From positions 82,810 through 146,809 of the forward strand of contig NZ_RQVV01000032.1 of assembly GCF_009295515.1 (NCBI RefSeq): 64,000 nucleotides of DNA, given 5' to 3'. A program made the position numbers and the translations under genes. Below, piece after piece: positions 18,269 to 25,959 of this stretch (positions within the stretch are counted from its first letter, which is position 1; the number at the start of each line of letters is the position of its first letter). The notes under the pieces are model-generated. The model was given only the letters and a program-made list of their open reading frames with translations, was not told where the DNA came from and did not search any database. This stretch comes from Erwinia endophytica. GTDB taxonomy: Bacteria > Pseudomonadota > Gammaproteobacteria > Enterobacterales > Enterobacteriaceae.

Positions 18269-18689
18269 AATCCCTCATGAATGAAATGGGTATAAAACCA
18301 GCGCATAATACAGGAATACCAGTTTAAACCAAATCACCCGTTTCAGGTTGAGCCAGTCAGTACAGCGTCAGGATGCGACCTGCCTGGAAGGGACGTAGCC
18401 CGATGCGGCCACTATTTCACAGATGCCCAGCTTTTTACCTGAGTACTGCGCTATTACCAGGTAAGATAAAAATTGATAGCTGACATTACTCGTCAAAACA
18501 CTTTACTAAGTCTGCTTCCCTCGCGTAGAGACAGCAACAAAACCTTCCACCTTTCCCTGCTTGCTCCAACCATGCAGGCGTAGCAAAATGCCAGAGAGGC
18601 TATTTCGACGGGGAGAAAAGGGGCCACGTATTGCCACCTGCCTCCCCTTCCTTTCGGTAAGGCGATTGCGTAAAAGGCGAATGTAGCAG
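18269..18689. other. 420-base gap between divergent effector and hypothetical genes
   Basis: No gene, strong hairpin or known repeat is seen. A TATTAT on the minus strand near 18308 could be a -10 for the effector operon. The region is presumably the promoter area of both divergent genes. Confidence 0.4.
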
Positions 18690-19448
18690 ATGAGTAATTT
18701 TTTATCCCCATTACCCAGCTATTCTCTGGACAGAGCAGCACAGATGTTATGCGCGCACGGGGCAAGTTGCACCAGCGAGGATTTGCTGACGCTCTGGAAA
18801 GAAGCCTATATTGAGCTGTGTTTTTATCTGCCTGATTATATCGCCTGCGAAAACGTACCAGCACCCGGTACGGGCAGACAGGTTTTGCTTTCGGTAACCC
18901 CGACAAGTTTTCATGTTTTTTGGGAATCGGTAGATTACGACTTTCCCCCAAATGATTATGCGATGCTTTACGTCAAAGAGTATGGCTCCACAGATAGCTA
19001 TACGGAGCGCAAACTGTACGTTTCGATATCTCCTGATTATTCCGTTTACGATGACCACGGCCAGCGATTGAGCGCGGTACTTTCTCTCACCTATGGTTTA
19101 GACGGTCTTTCTATTCCCGGTAAGGAACTGGAGAAAGTTTTTCGCTTTCTGACACAGCCTAACAGCGGTGATCCTTCTGCAGAGTATAAGCCGGTATCAG
19201 CGAAAACCATCAACTATCTGGCGACAGCACTAAAGGCTTTTATTCATATCCATTACGGGGCCGATGTTGCCGAGAACCTGCGTAAATACCTTGAGGATCC
19301 CACCAGCGAGATACGGAAAGATTTTGCCGATAAAGAGATAAAAGCGCCGGGCGGGAAAGCGTTGGCCGGACACCTGAAAGATATTCTTATCGAGGTTTTA
19401 CCCTCCATCGAGAAAACAGACGTGGAAAGCGGATCTGATAACGAGTAA
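18690..19448 (+). CDS. hypothetical protein of the integrated element
   Basis: A 252-aa soluble acidic protein. No family is recognised. The N-terminal half is rich in aromatic residues (VFWESVDYDF). The C-terminal half has KTINYLATALKAFIHIHYG, a helical pattern also seen in phage and satellite proteins of unknown role that precede AlpA. No signal peptide or membrane helix is seen. It is followed by the palindrome-containing gap and the AlpA-like gene in the same direction. Confidence 0.6.
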   Translation: MSNFLSPLPSYSLDRAAQMLCAHGASCTSEDLLTLWKEAYIELCFYLPDYIACENVPAPGTGRQVLLSVTPTSFHVFWESVDYDFPPNDYAMLYVKEYGSTDSYTERKLYVSISPDYSVYDDHGQRLSAVLSLTYGLDGLSIPGKELEKVFRFLTQPNSGDPSAEYKPVSAKTINYLATALKAFIHIHYGADVAENLRKYLEDPTSEIRKDFADKEIKAPGGKALAGHLKDILIEVLPSIEKTDVESGSDNE

Positions 19449-19458
19449 CCACCCTTAC

Positions 19459-19497
19459 TGGAATATTCCTGATATTCCGACGCATTAGAATATTCCA
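19459..19497. promoter_or_regulatory. paired GGAATATTCC-type palindromes before the AlpA-like gene
   Basis: CTGGAATATTCC (19459-19470) and, in inverted form, CTGGAATATTCT (complement of 19487-19498) lie about 28 bases apart, with a third ATATTCC half-site between. Two spaced palindromes upstream of a regulator gene suggest an operator. The binding protein is unknown; AlpA itself is a candidate. Confidence 0.4.
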
Positions 19498-19552
19498 GAA
19501 CGCCATTCAATAACCTGCGATTACTCCATAGCAATCAATAGGAAGTAATCGC

Positions 19553-19771
19553 ATGAACTCGCAAGAATTCACCTTTCCCACCAACGGGAACGCACGTCCT
19601 AAAAGCGTTGCGCGTTACCTGGCTGTGCATATCAGCACACTATGGCGCTACGCCAAACTTAACCCAGACTTCCCCAAACCACGAAAGCTTACGGACGGCG
19701 TAACAGTCTTTGATGCTGCTGACGTGCGCCAGTGGAACGAAAAGCGCAAAGAGGGGGCAGAGCATGCTTAA
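19553..19771 (+). CDS. AlpA-like excisionase/transcriptional regulator
   Basis: A 72-aa MerR-like helix-turn-helix protein. RPKSVARYLAVHISTLWRYAK followed by FPKPRKLTDGVTVFDAADVRQW is the AlpA/Cox pattern: helix-turn-helix plus a beta-hairpin wing. Such proteins switch on excision and late genes in P4-like elements. The stop overlaps the next ATG (19764). Confidence 0.85.
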   Translation: MNSQEFTFPTNGNARPKSVARYLAVHISTLWRYAKLNPDFPKPRKLTDGVTVFDAADVRQWNEKRKEGAEHA

Positions 19772-20066
19772 CGCTACCGTGTCTACCCCCTGCCCGGCTG
19801 CTGGTAATAATCAATTATCAGAGACTTTATTTAACGTTTTTTCACAAGCAAATACAAAGGGAACGGCTCAACGTCTTCCAGACTCAGACGAATCGAAAAG
19901 CAGTTGGGCGTACCACTTGAGGAAGCTCAGGTTTATGAAAATCATCCGGCGATGGTCAACATGCCTGATGGCGAATATGCCGCTAACAGACGTACCCGGC
20001 GCATGTTGCGGAAAAAAAACGGTATTGATGCAAAAAGACTGCGCGATCTGGAGGGGCAAAAAATGA
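19764..20066 (+). pseudogene. short gene between alpA-like and DUF927 genes, possible frameshift
   Basis: The frame starts well (MLNATVSTPCPAAGNNQLSETLFNVF) but after the T6 run at 19837-19842 a more protein-like sequence continues in another frame (SRLRRIEKQLGVPLEEAQVYENHP, MPDGEYAANRRTRRMLRKK), which runs straight into the DUF927 protein. The stop of the first frame overlaps the DUF927 start as TGA/ATG. Either a one-base indel has split a small protein, or the second frame is the natural N-terminus of the next gene. I do not recognise a family. Confidence 0.4.
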
Positions 20067-22807
20067 GTGGATTTAATTACCTGATGGAGCAGGGGCAAAA
20101 ACGCACCCCTGCCCGGTTTACTGCTAACGTCTTTTCTGGCCTTTGCAACGCCATCTTAGCGCACCGTGTAGATATTTCCATCACACCAGAAATGACAAAA
20201 GCAGAGCGCCGGAAAGAGAAAGAAAAACTATGGTGGTTCTCGCCACCGACAAAAGAAGCCGGGCAGCGGCGTATTGTGTCAAATATGGCGGCGTGTGCGT
20301 TTGGCGGAGCTGATATTGACGACAGCACCCCCGGTGCAATCCAGATGCTGATATCTGTGTTAAAACACTATTCCATGCTGGTGTACCAAACAGCAAGCCA
20401 TACCGCAGAAAAGCCACGCCTGCGCATCGTGCCGGAGTTTTCCCGACTGGTGGAACCGGAAGAACGCCGGACAACTGGCGAGGCTGTAGAAACGTTACTG
20501 ATGCAGAAAGCTGGCTTTACGGTTGCCAGCATTGACGGCGATACATCCCGATGGGTACGCGGCGGCGATTACATTGTTTTTGATCGCAGTGTGTACAGTG
20601 CACAAAGTTATCACTATTGCCCTGACATAAAGGCCGAAGTATCCACGTTTGATGGTGAGGTAATCAACGTTGACACGCTCCTCCTGCCCGTAACAACGCC
20701 GGAAGCTAAAAAGCCCACCAGCACCAACAAAGGGAAGAAAAACGCTCAGGAGGCCGTAGCGGTCGATTCCGATCCATTCCCGGCGATGCCGGACGAGTTC
20801 ACTGTATGCGATTTGCGTAGTGCGCTCAGTTTTCCCAAATGGCAGAACCCAAGCGACGATTACGAAACATGGGTAGCTAACGGTATTCGCCTAGCCTCGC
20901 TGAAAAGCACTGAATACGAGGACGATGCAAAAGCGTTATGGCTGGAATATAGCGCCCGTTCTCCGGCATACAGGGAAGATTACACCGAAGAAAAATGGGA
21001 GAGTTTCACTGCTGATCGTTCCAGCTACAGAGGTATTTTTGCAGATTCGCAGGCTATGGGCTGGGAGAATGAAGCGACCAAACGCGCTGCTGCCCGTCTG
21101 CAACCACGGATAGAGGCCAGAACCAACGGCCTTTACCATATCACGCCAAAAGTTAACAAGCAGACCGGAGAGATCGAAGAACCCGCCGTGTGGATGTGTT
21201 CTCCCCTTGATGTAATCGGACGTGGTACAGATAGATCCGAAGAATACCTGATCCTTTCGTGGACGTGTAACGGGCGCAAAGTGACAGAAGCGCTCCCGCT
21301 CTGTGACATTGGCGAACGCGATGGCTGGCGGCGAATGAAAGCTGGTGGGCTAAACGTGACGACAAAAACCAGTATCCGGGCAGTGCTGGGGGATTATCTG
21401 CAACTGCACGGCAATTCGACCCGCTGGAATGTGGCAAAAACCACAGGCTGGCAGTATGGCGCGTACATCATGCCCGATAGCGAGATCATCGGCGCACCAT
21501 CCCAGCCCGTTATTTTTTGCGGTCACTCCGCAACAGCACAGGGCTACACAGTGAAAGGCACCCCGGAAAGCTGGCGCGATAACGTAGCACGGCTGATAGC
21601 CGGTAATCCATCAATGGTAACAGCAATCGCGGCAGCGTTCGCCGCTCCCATGCTGACGCTGGTGGGTGCTGACGGTTTCGGCATTCACTTTTATGAGCAA
21701 TCCAGCGCAGGTAAGACGACTACGGCCAACGCCGCCGCCAGTCTTTACGGATCGCCGGATAAAACAAAACTCACCTGGTACGGAACAGCGTTAGGCATGG
21801 TCAACGAGGCAGCGGCGCACAATGACGGGTTTATGTCACTGGATGAAATCAGCCAGAGTACCCGCCGCCGTGATGTAGCAGAGTCGGCGTATGCGCTGTT
21901 TAACGGCGTAGGTAAGTTACAGGGGCGCAGGGATGGCGGTAACCGGGATATATTACGTTTCACCACTGTAGTCCTCAGCACTGGCGAAACGGACTTAGAG
22001 AGTTTTATCCGTGAGGACGGTGGCAGTGTCAACGCCGGGCAACTGGTACGCCTGCTGAATATTCCGCTGACAAGAGCCACCAGCTACCACACCCTGCCCG
22101 ATGGTAAGGCACACGCTGACGCACTGAAAACAGCCTACCAGAGTCACTACGGGACAGCAGGTCGTAAATGGGTAAGTATGTTGGCTGAAAGTCCAAAAAT
22201 GGTACAGGAGGCTGTAGCGGCGGCAAAACAACGGTGGAAAGCGCTAATTCCTGCACAGGCAAGCGAACAGGCCGGGCGCGTTGCGGATTGTTTCGCCATT
22301 CTGGAAGCGGCGCTTATGCTATCCCTTCAGTTGACAGGGTGGGCGGCTACAGATTGCCAGGCAGCGGTAGAGCATACATTTAAAAACTGGTTAGGCATTT
22401 ACGGCACCGCAAATCGTGAACGGGTTCAACTGGTAGAGATGGTAGAAAACTTCCTGCTGGTGAACGAAAACCGTTTTGATTTGGCCTGTGAATCGGACGC
22501 TTATCCGTGGACGACAGACAAAAATAGACGTGCTGGATGGCTGGTGCCAAATAGTTCGCCGGATGGTCGAAACGTCTATTACGTCCTGCCCAGCATACTC
22601 AAAACAGAGGTAATACCGGGTAAAGAACCGCTAAACGCTGTAAAAATAATGCATGAGGAAGGTGTTTTATGGAAAAAGGATAAGCGCTCTTTCCAATCCT
22701 TAACGCCCCGAATTAACGGCCACCAGTACCGAACTTATGCGCTAATGCTGGTTCCGATTGTAGATGAAGAGGAAGCAGAAACCCAGCCAGAAACGGACAA
22801 AATTTAA
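20063..22807 (+). CDS. DUF927-domain helicase-like replication protein
   Basis: With the ATG at 20063, six bases after a strong GGAGGGG, the protein has 914 aa; the frame is open a further 76 codons upstream. The N-terminal part is primase-like in size but unassigned. The DUF927 domain (about residues 380-660) has a P-loop-like EQSSAGKTTTANAAASLYG and a Walker B-like FMSLDEISQ. DUF927 proteins are superfamily 3-type ATPases of mobile elements, likely used for autonomous replication like P4 alpha. It ends the operon, before a strong terminator. Confidence 0.8.
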   Translation: MSGFNYLMEQGQKRTPARFTANVFSGLCNAILAHRVDISITPEMTKAERRKEKEKLWWFSPPTKEAGQRRIVSNMAACAFGGADIDDSTPGAIQMLISVLKHYSMLVYQTASHTAEKPRLRIVPEFSRLVEPEERRTTGEAVETLLMQKAGFTVASIDGDTSRWVRGGDYIVFDRSVYSAQSYHYCPDIKAEVSTFDGEVINVDTLLLPVTTPEAKKPTSTNKGKKNAQEAVAVDSDPFPAMPDEFTVCDLRSALSFPKWQNPSDDYETWVANGIRLASLKSTEYEDDAKALWLEYSARSPAYREDYTEEKWESFTADRSSYRGIFADSQAMGWENEATKRAAARLQPRIEARTNGLYHITPKVNKQTGEIEEPAVWMCSPLDVIGRGTDRSEEYLILSWTCNGRKVTEALPLCDIGERDGWRRMKAGGLNVTTKTSIRAVLGDYLQLHGNSTRWNVAKTTGWQYGAYIMPDSEIIGAPSQPVIFCGHSATAQGYTVKGTPESWRDNVARLIAGNPSMVTAIAAAFAAPMLTLVGADGFGIHFYEQSSAGKTTTANAAASLYGSPDKTKLTWYGTALGMVNEAAAHNDGFMSLDEISQSTRRRDVAESAYALFNGVGKLQGRRDGGNRDILRFTTVVLSTGETDLESFIREDGGSVNAGQLVRLLNIPLTRATSYHTLPDGKAHADALKTAYQSHYGTAGRKWVSMLAESPKMVQEAVAAAKQRWKALIPAQASEQAGRVADCFAILEAALMLSLQLTGWAATDCQAAVEHTFKNWLGIYGTANRERVQLVEMVENFLLVNENRFDLACESDAYPWTTDKNRRAGWLVPNSSPDGRNVYYVLPSILKTEVIPGKEPLNAVKIMHEEGVLWKKDKRSFQSLTPRINGHQYRTYALMLVPIVDEEEAETQPETDKI

Positions 22808-22814
22808 CCTTAAC

Positions 22815-22846
22815 GCCTGCACTTCTCACGATTTGCAGGCTTTTTT
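22815..22846 (+). terminator. terminator after the DUF927 gene
   Basis: The stem gcctgca/tgcaggc with a 12-base loop is followed by six T residues. It ends the alpA-DUF927 operon. Confidence 0.85.
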
Positions 22847-23253
22847 ATGAAACATGTGATTTTTTACAACATATCACGCCTATTACCCTGTCAAAAAAAT
22901 AGAATATTTCTCTGTGAAACAGCTTAATCAAATTGCGTTTCAGCTATATGTTTTGATGAGAACCAGGCGTACCAAGGCTTAGAGGGGTACCGAGACAGCG
23001 AAACAACTGAAACAGCGTTTTCGAGCCTACATGTATAATAGAGTTTTTAGTTTTAGTGGTGTGTAGACCTGCATAAGGCATCCAAATAGAGAACCGTAAA
23101 CCCCCATTCGTGATCGCGTTTTGCCGTATCAAAATGTTGAGAAATGTTGAGGTGCATAAAACACATAGCAAAACGTAGACCGTCGATGATTGAATTATCC
23201 CCCACCCGGTTCCTTACCATTCAGCCAGTATAATTTTTGAGCACTTCGTTTTT
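22847..23253. other. non-coding right end of the element, with iteron-like repeats
   Basis: Four GAAACA/TGTTTC-type motifs at 22913-23015 (GTGAAACAGC, GCGTTTCAGC, GCGAAACAAC, CTGAAACAGC) echo the cluster at 13919-14020. A tandem GAAATGTTGAG/AATGTTGAG lies at 23133-23152. No gene is convincing. An origin or replication-control region is a reasonable guess. Confidence 0.4.
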
Positions 23254-23277
23254 CGTTGTACCCAAGGGTGTACCCAA
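23254..23277 (+). repeat. 24-bp direct repeat, right copy (candidate attR)
   Basis: It matches the left copy at 12545-12568 in 23 of 24 positions, 10.7 kb apart and in the same orientation. It is followed by a terminator-like hairpin (23394-23419) and a second integrase remnant. Confidence 0.5.
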
Positions 23278-23393
23278 ACGAAAAACGCATTATCAACAAA
23301 CCAGTAAATAAAAGGATTTAACGCATTTACTCAATGAGCAGATTCAATCGAGTGAATAATCAATAAGATTCACCCACTATCAAAAACCTACGC

Positions 23394-23419
23394 AGCCCGC
23401 ATTTAGTCGGGCTTTTTTT
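23394..23419 (+). terminator. terminator-like hairpin between the element and the second integrase remnant
   Basis: The stem agcccg/cgggct is followed by seven T residues. In position and sequence it resembles the yicC terminator that precedes the first integrase. It may mark a repeated junction between two tandem insertions. Confidence 0.6.
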
Positions 23420-23549
23420 GTGCTCAACAACTATCATTCATTAAGAAGCAACAAAGCGCATGATTATCGTGTCCCCAAAGGTGTACCCATTACGATTAAG
23501 GCAAAGGTGATTGGGTACACCACAACATTCAATACTCAGGACTTCACGA

Positions 23550-23925
23550 TGCCAAGCAGATCCGGGCATGGATAAAGGCAGGAGAGCGATTTGAAGGGCG
23601 CTCAGACGGCAACGGACTTTATCTCTCCTACCGGAAAAACTATCAGATGCCGGTCTGACGCTTCAGGTATAAATTTGCTGGAAAGTCACGAGTAATGATG
23701 ATCGGTTCCTATGCCGAGTTATCGTTAGCCGAAGCTCTGGAGAACATGGAGCAGGAAAAGCACGCGCTTCGAGTACCAGCACTTGCCGCCGAACACTTTG
23801 AGCGCCAAATTTCAGGGCGCTGGAAGCATCTCGATATTCTGCGCCGCCGCATCGACAAGGACATAAATCCGTCTATCGGTCACATGAAGGTAGAGGACGT
23901 GAAACTCCGCCCCATTGACGTGTAG
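23550..23925 (+). pseudogene. decayed second P4-type integrase
   Basis: The region is clearly related to the intact integrase at 12626, but has an early frameshift, an in-frame stop (TGA near 23656), and an in-frame loss of about 30 codons between SLAEA and LENMEQEK. Homology ends near the core-binding domain (KVEDVKLRPID), with the catalytic domain missing. A degenerate copy of the TGTACCCA repeat lies about 60 bases upstream, as at the first integrase. It is the relic of a second, tandem insertion. Confidence 0.85.
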
Positions 23926-24000
23926 TGATGTGATGGACGCCCCTCCTAAGGTAGTCAGTGCCATACTTTTACTGACTGCATTAATCCGGGAGTAACATCA

Positions 24001-24403
24001 CATGAACACGATCAGAGTTGTTGGTATCGATATCGCCAAATCTGTATTTCAGGTATGCATCTGGAATGTTGATGGATCCGTCATGGAATAAAAAAATCTC
24101 ACGTTCCAAATTGCTGGATACCATCCGACAGTTCGAACCCTATACACTTATTGCGATGGAGGCCTGTGCTACTTCTCATTTCTGGGGGCGAACCTTCGCC
24201 GCTATGGGTTATTCCGTCAGACTTATCCGGCACAACACGTGAAAGCTTTTGTCCGCAGCCAGAAGAATGATGCCAATGATGCGCTGACAATTTGTGAAAC
24301 TGCATTCCGCCCTGGTATTCACTTTGTTTCGGTTAAAACCACGGAACAACAGGATATCAAGGCGCTTCGAAATACACGCCAACTGATGGTTGAGCTCCTT
24401 TGA
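24001..24403 (+). pseudogene. decayed IS110-family transposase, N-terminal part
   Basis: The ATG opens MNTIRVVGIDIAKSVFQVC, a typical IS110 start, but the frame stops after about 29 codons near the A7 run at 24090. It resumes in a second frame (LLDTIRQFEPYTLIAMEACAT) and, past another shift near 24231, in a third (HVKAFVRSQKNDANDALTIC). Homology ends abruptly near 24401 and the Tnp domain is absent. It is a different member from the intact IS at 14920. From 24410 to 24600 I see no gene; a hairpin (gaagcccgc/gcgggcttg) lies at 24604-24627. Confidence 0.85.
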
Positions 24404-24648
24404 GTAATACAGAAATTCGATAGCAGTCCATGTCCATCTTGTTGAGCCGTCATGGATAAAATCAGATTTGCTCAACAGGCCAGCGACGTCCGCGTCCGGG
24501 AGGAAGCGATTTCAGACCGTCAATGCCATAAAAGGTAAATCAGTTAATCCAGCAACCAAGATCAGATCAAAGTCCCGGTCTTACGGACAGGGCTTTATCA
24601 ACAGTCTGAAGCCCGCACTATGCGGGCTTGTTTCGCTGTAAGGTAGGG

Positions 24649-24867
24649 TCACTGTCGGCGACCGGTTACCACATAAAAGCGATCTCGTTCCCTGACAACC
24701 TTAGTCTGAACATCTCCGCACCCCCACACCAGATTAAAAAACTCATCGGTGGTCACCTCCCAGTCAAGCCGGATACGGCTGTAGTCTCCTCTGCACAACA
24801 TACTACTGGCCTCACTGAAGCAAGTTGCGCCAGGCTCACTATGGGACATCTGTTGGCTTTGGTTCAT
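24649..24867 (-). CDS. hypothetical 72-aa protein
   Basis: A small acidic protein (SRIRLDWEVTTDEFFNLVWG ... TKVVRERDRFYVV) with GGGAG eight bases before its ATG. No family is recognised and no membrane helix is seen. It lies about 50 bases downstream of azlD on the same strand, at the right margin of the decayed element, so it may be a remnant cargo gene. Confidence 0.45.
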   Translation of the reverse strand: MNQSQQMSHSEPGATCFSEASSMLCRGDYSRIRLDWEVTTDEFFNLVWGCGDVQTKVVRERDRFYVVTGRRQ

Positions 24868-24917
24868 TCTGTTCGCTCCCCAGGTTTACGTTAATCAGCA
24901 AACTTCACCGACCGCAG

Positions 24918-25271
24918 TTATGTGGCAAAGAACCACAAACCAGCGGCATAACTCACCACACCGACAATCACGGCAACGCCAGGATTTCGGGTAATACGTA
25001 ACGCGCACGACGTTATTAAAATCCCTGTGCAGTAACACAGCGCCCTGCCATGACCGGCAGCCATAGCCTGCTGAATGCCTGGGATCAACGTGACGATCAT
25101 AATGGCAGACAGCAAGGATGGCCCCAGCGCTGAGAAAACCGGAGATCCCTGCTCCGTCTTGTCCTCTGTCCGAGTCCATTTATTAAACATAAAAGGGAGT
25201 GAGCGTAACAACCAGGTCACGACTCCCATAGCAATAACCGCCAGCCACGCCTGGTCATAGGGCATAGTCAT
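24918..25271 (-). CDS. azlD: AzlD-family branched-chain amino acid exporter subunit
   Basis: A 117-aa membrane protein with about four helices (AVIAMGVVTWLLRSLPF, LLSAIMIVTLIPG, near 80-95, and VIVGVVSYAAGLWFF). AzlD pairs with AzlC (YgaH/YgaZ in E. coli) to export branched-chain amino acids and analogues. The start overlaps the azlC end by 17 bases. The C-terminus is short after the last helix, as usual for the family. Confidence 0.88.
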   Translation of the reverse strand: MTMPYDQAWLAVIAMGVVTWLLRSLPFMFNKWTRTEDKTEQGSPVFSALGPSLLSAIMIVTLIPGIQQAMAAGHGRALCYCTGILITSCALRITRNPGVAVIVGVVSYAAGLWFFAT

Positions 25272-25959
25272 TCAACTTCCCCTTTACGAATACCGCGCAA
25301 CAACCACAAAACGCTCCGACGATCAGTGCTAATGCCGTTAATCCCTGCACATACAACACACCAGCCACCACCACCGACACGATGACAGGCATACGGTGCT
25401 CCGGCCTGAAACTCTCCTGTACCAACACCACAAACAAGGCAGGAAGAGCAAATGGCATAGCATCCGCCAGCAGAGGCACGGCTTTACTGAGCTGCATTCC
25501 AGCCACAGCACCTAAGATCGTGCCGACAACCCACGAGATATAGCTGAATATACCCAACCAACCTAACCAGTTGCTGCGGGAGGCCATTATCACCTCCGGC
25601 ATTCTGATCAACGCGGTGGCAAAAACCTCATCTGTCAGTGTGAAAGCCGCCAGCAGTTGCTTGCGTAAACCAGCCGGTAACTGACGCACCATCACCGCAC
25701 CATATAGTAGGTGGCGAATATCCATTAGCGCGCACAGCCCCACCACCAGATACCAGGCCGTCCCGGCATGTATCGCAGCCAGTAATACAAACTGGCTCCC
25801 TCCGGCAAAAATAAAAGCCGACATCGCAACCACTAAAGATCCCGGCAACCCATTCACCACACCCGCCATGCCAAACGCGAAGGCGATAGGCAGGTAACCC
25901 GTAACAATGGGTAAGGAGGCCAGAAACGCCTGTTTAACCGTTTTTCCCATCTGACTCAC
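25255..25959 (-). CDS. azlC: AzlC-family branched-chain amino acid exporter
   Basis: A 234-aa membrane protein of the AzlC/YgaZ family (LPIVTGYLPIAFAFGMA near the start; GGSQFVLLAAIHAG; DIRHLLYGA). Five to six helices are visible. It exports branched-chain amino acids together with AzlD. Its ATG overlaps the stop of the upstream regulator/methyltransferase gene (ATGA), so the three genes form one coupled operon. Confidence 0.92.
   Translation of the reverse strand: MSQMGKTVKQAFLASLPIVTGYLPIAFAFGMAGVVNGLPGSLVVAMSAFIFAGGSQFVLLAAIHAGTAWYLVVGLCALMDIRHLLYGAVMVRQLPAGLRKQLLAAFTLTDEVFATALIRMPEVIMASRSNWLGWLGIFSYISWVVGTILGAVAGMQLSKAVPLLADAMPFALPALFVVLVQESFRPEHRMPVIVSVVVAGVLYVQGLTALALIVGAFCGCCAVFVKGKLNDYAL

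Noticed and set aside
18843..18860. GCGAAAACGTACC inside the hypothetical gene resembles the Tn1000-type repeat core
   Set aside because: Only about 11 bases match, the GGGG end and surrounding positions do not, and the segment is ordinary coding sequence.
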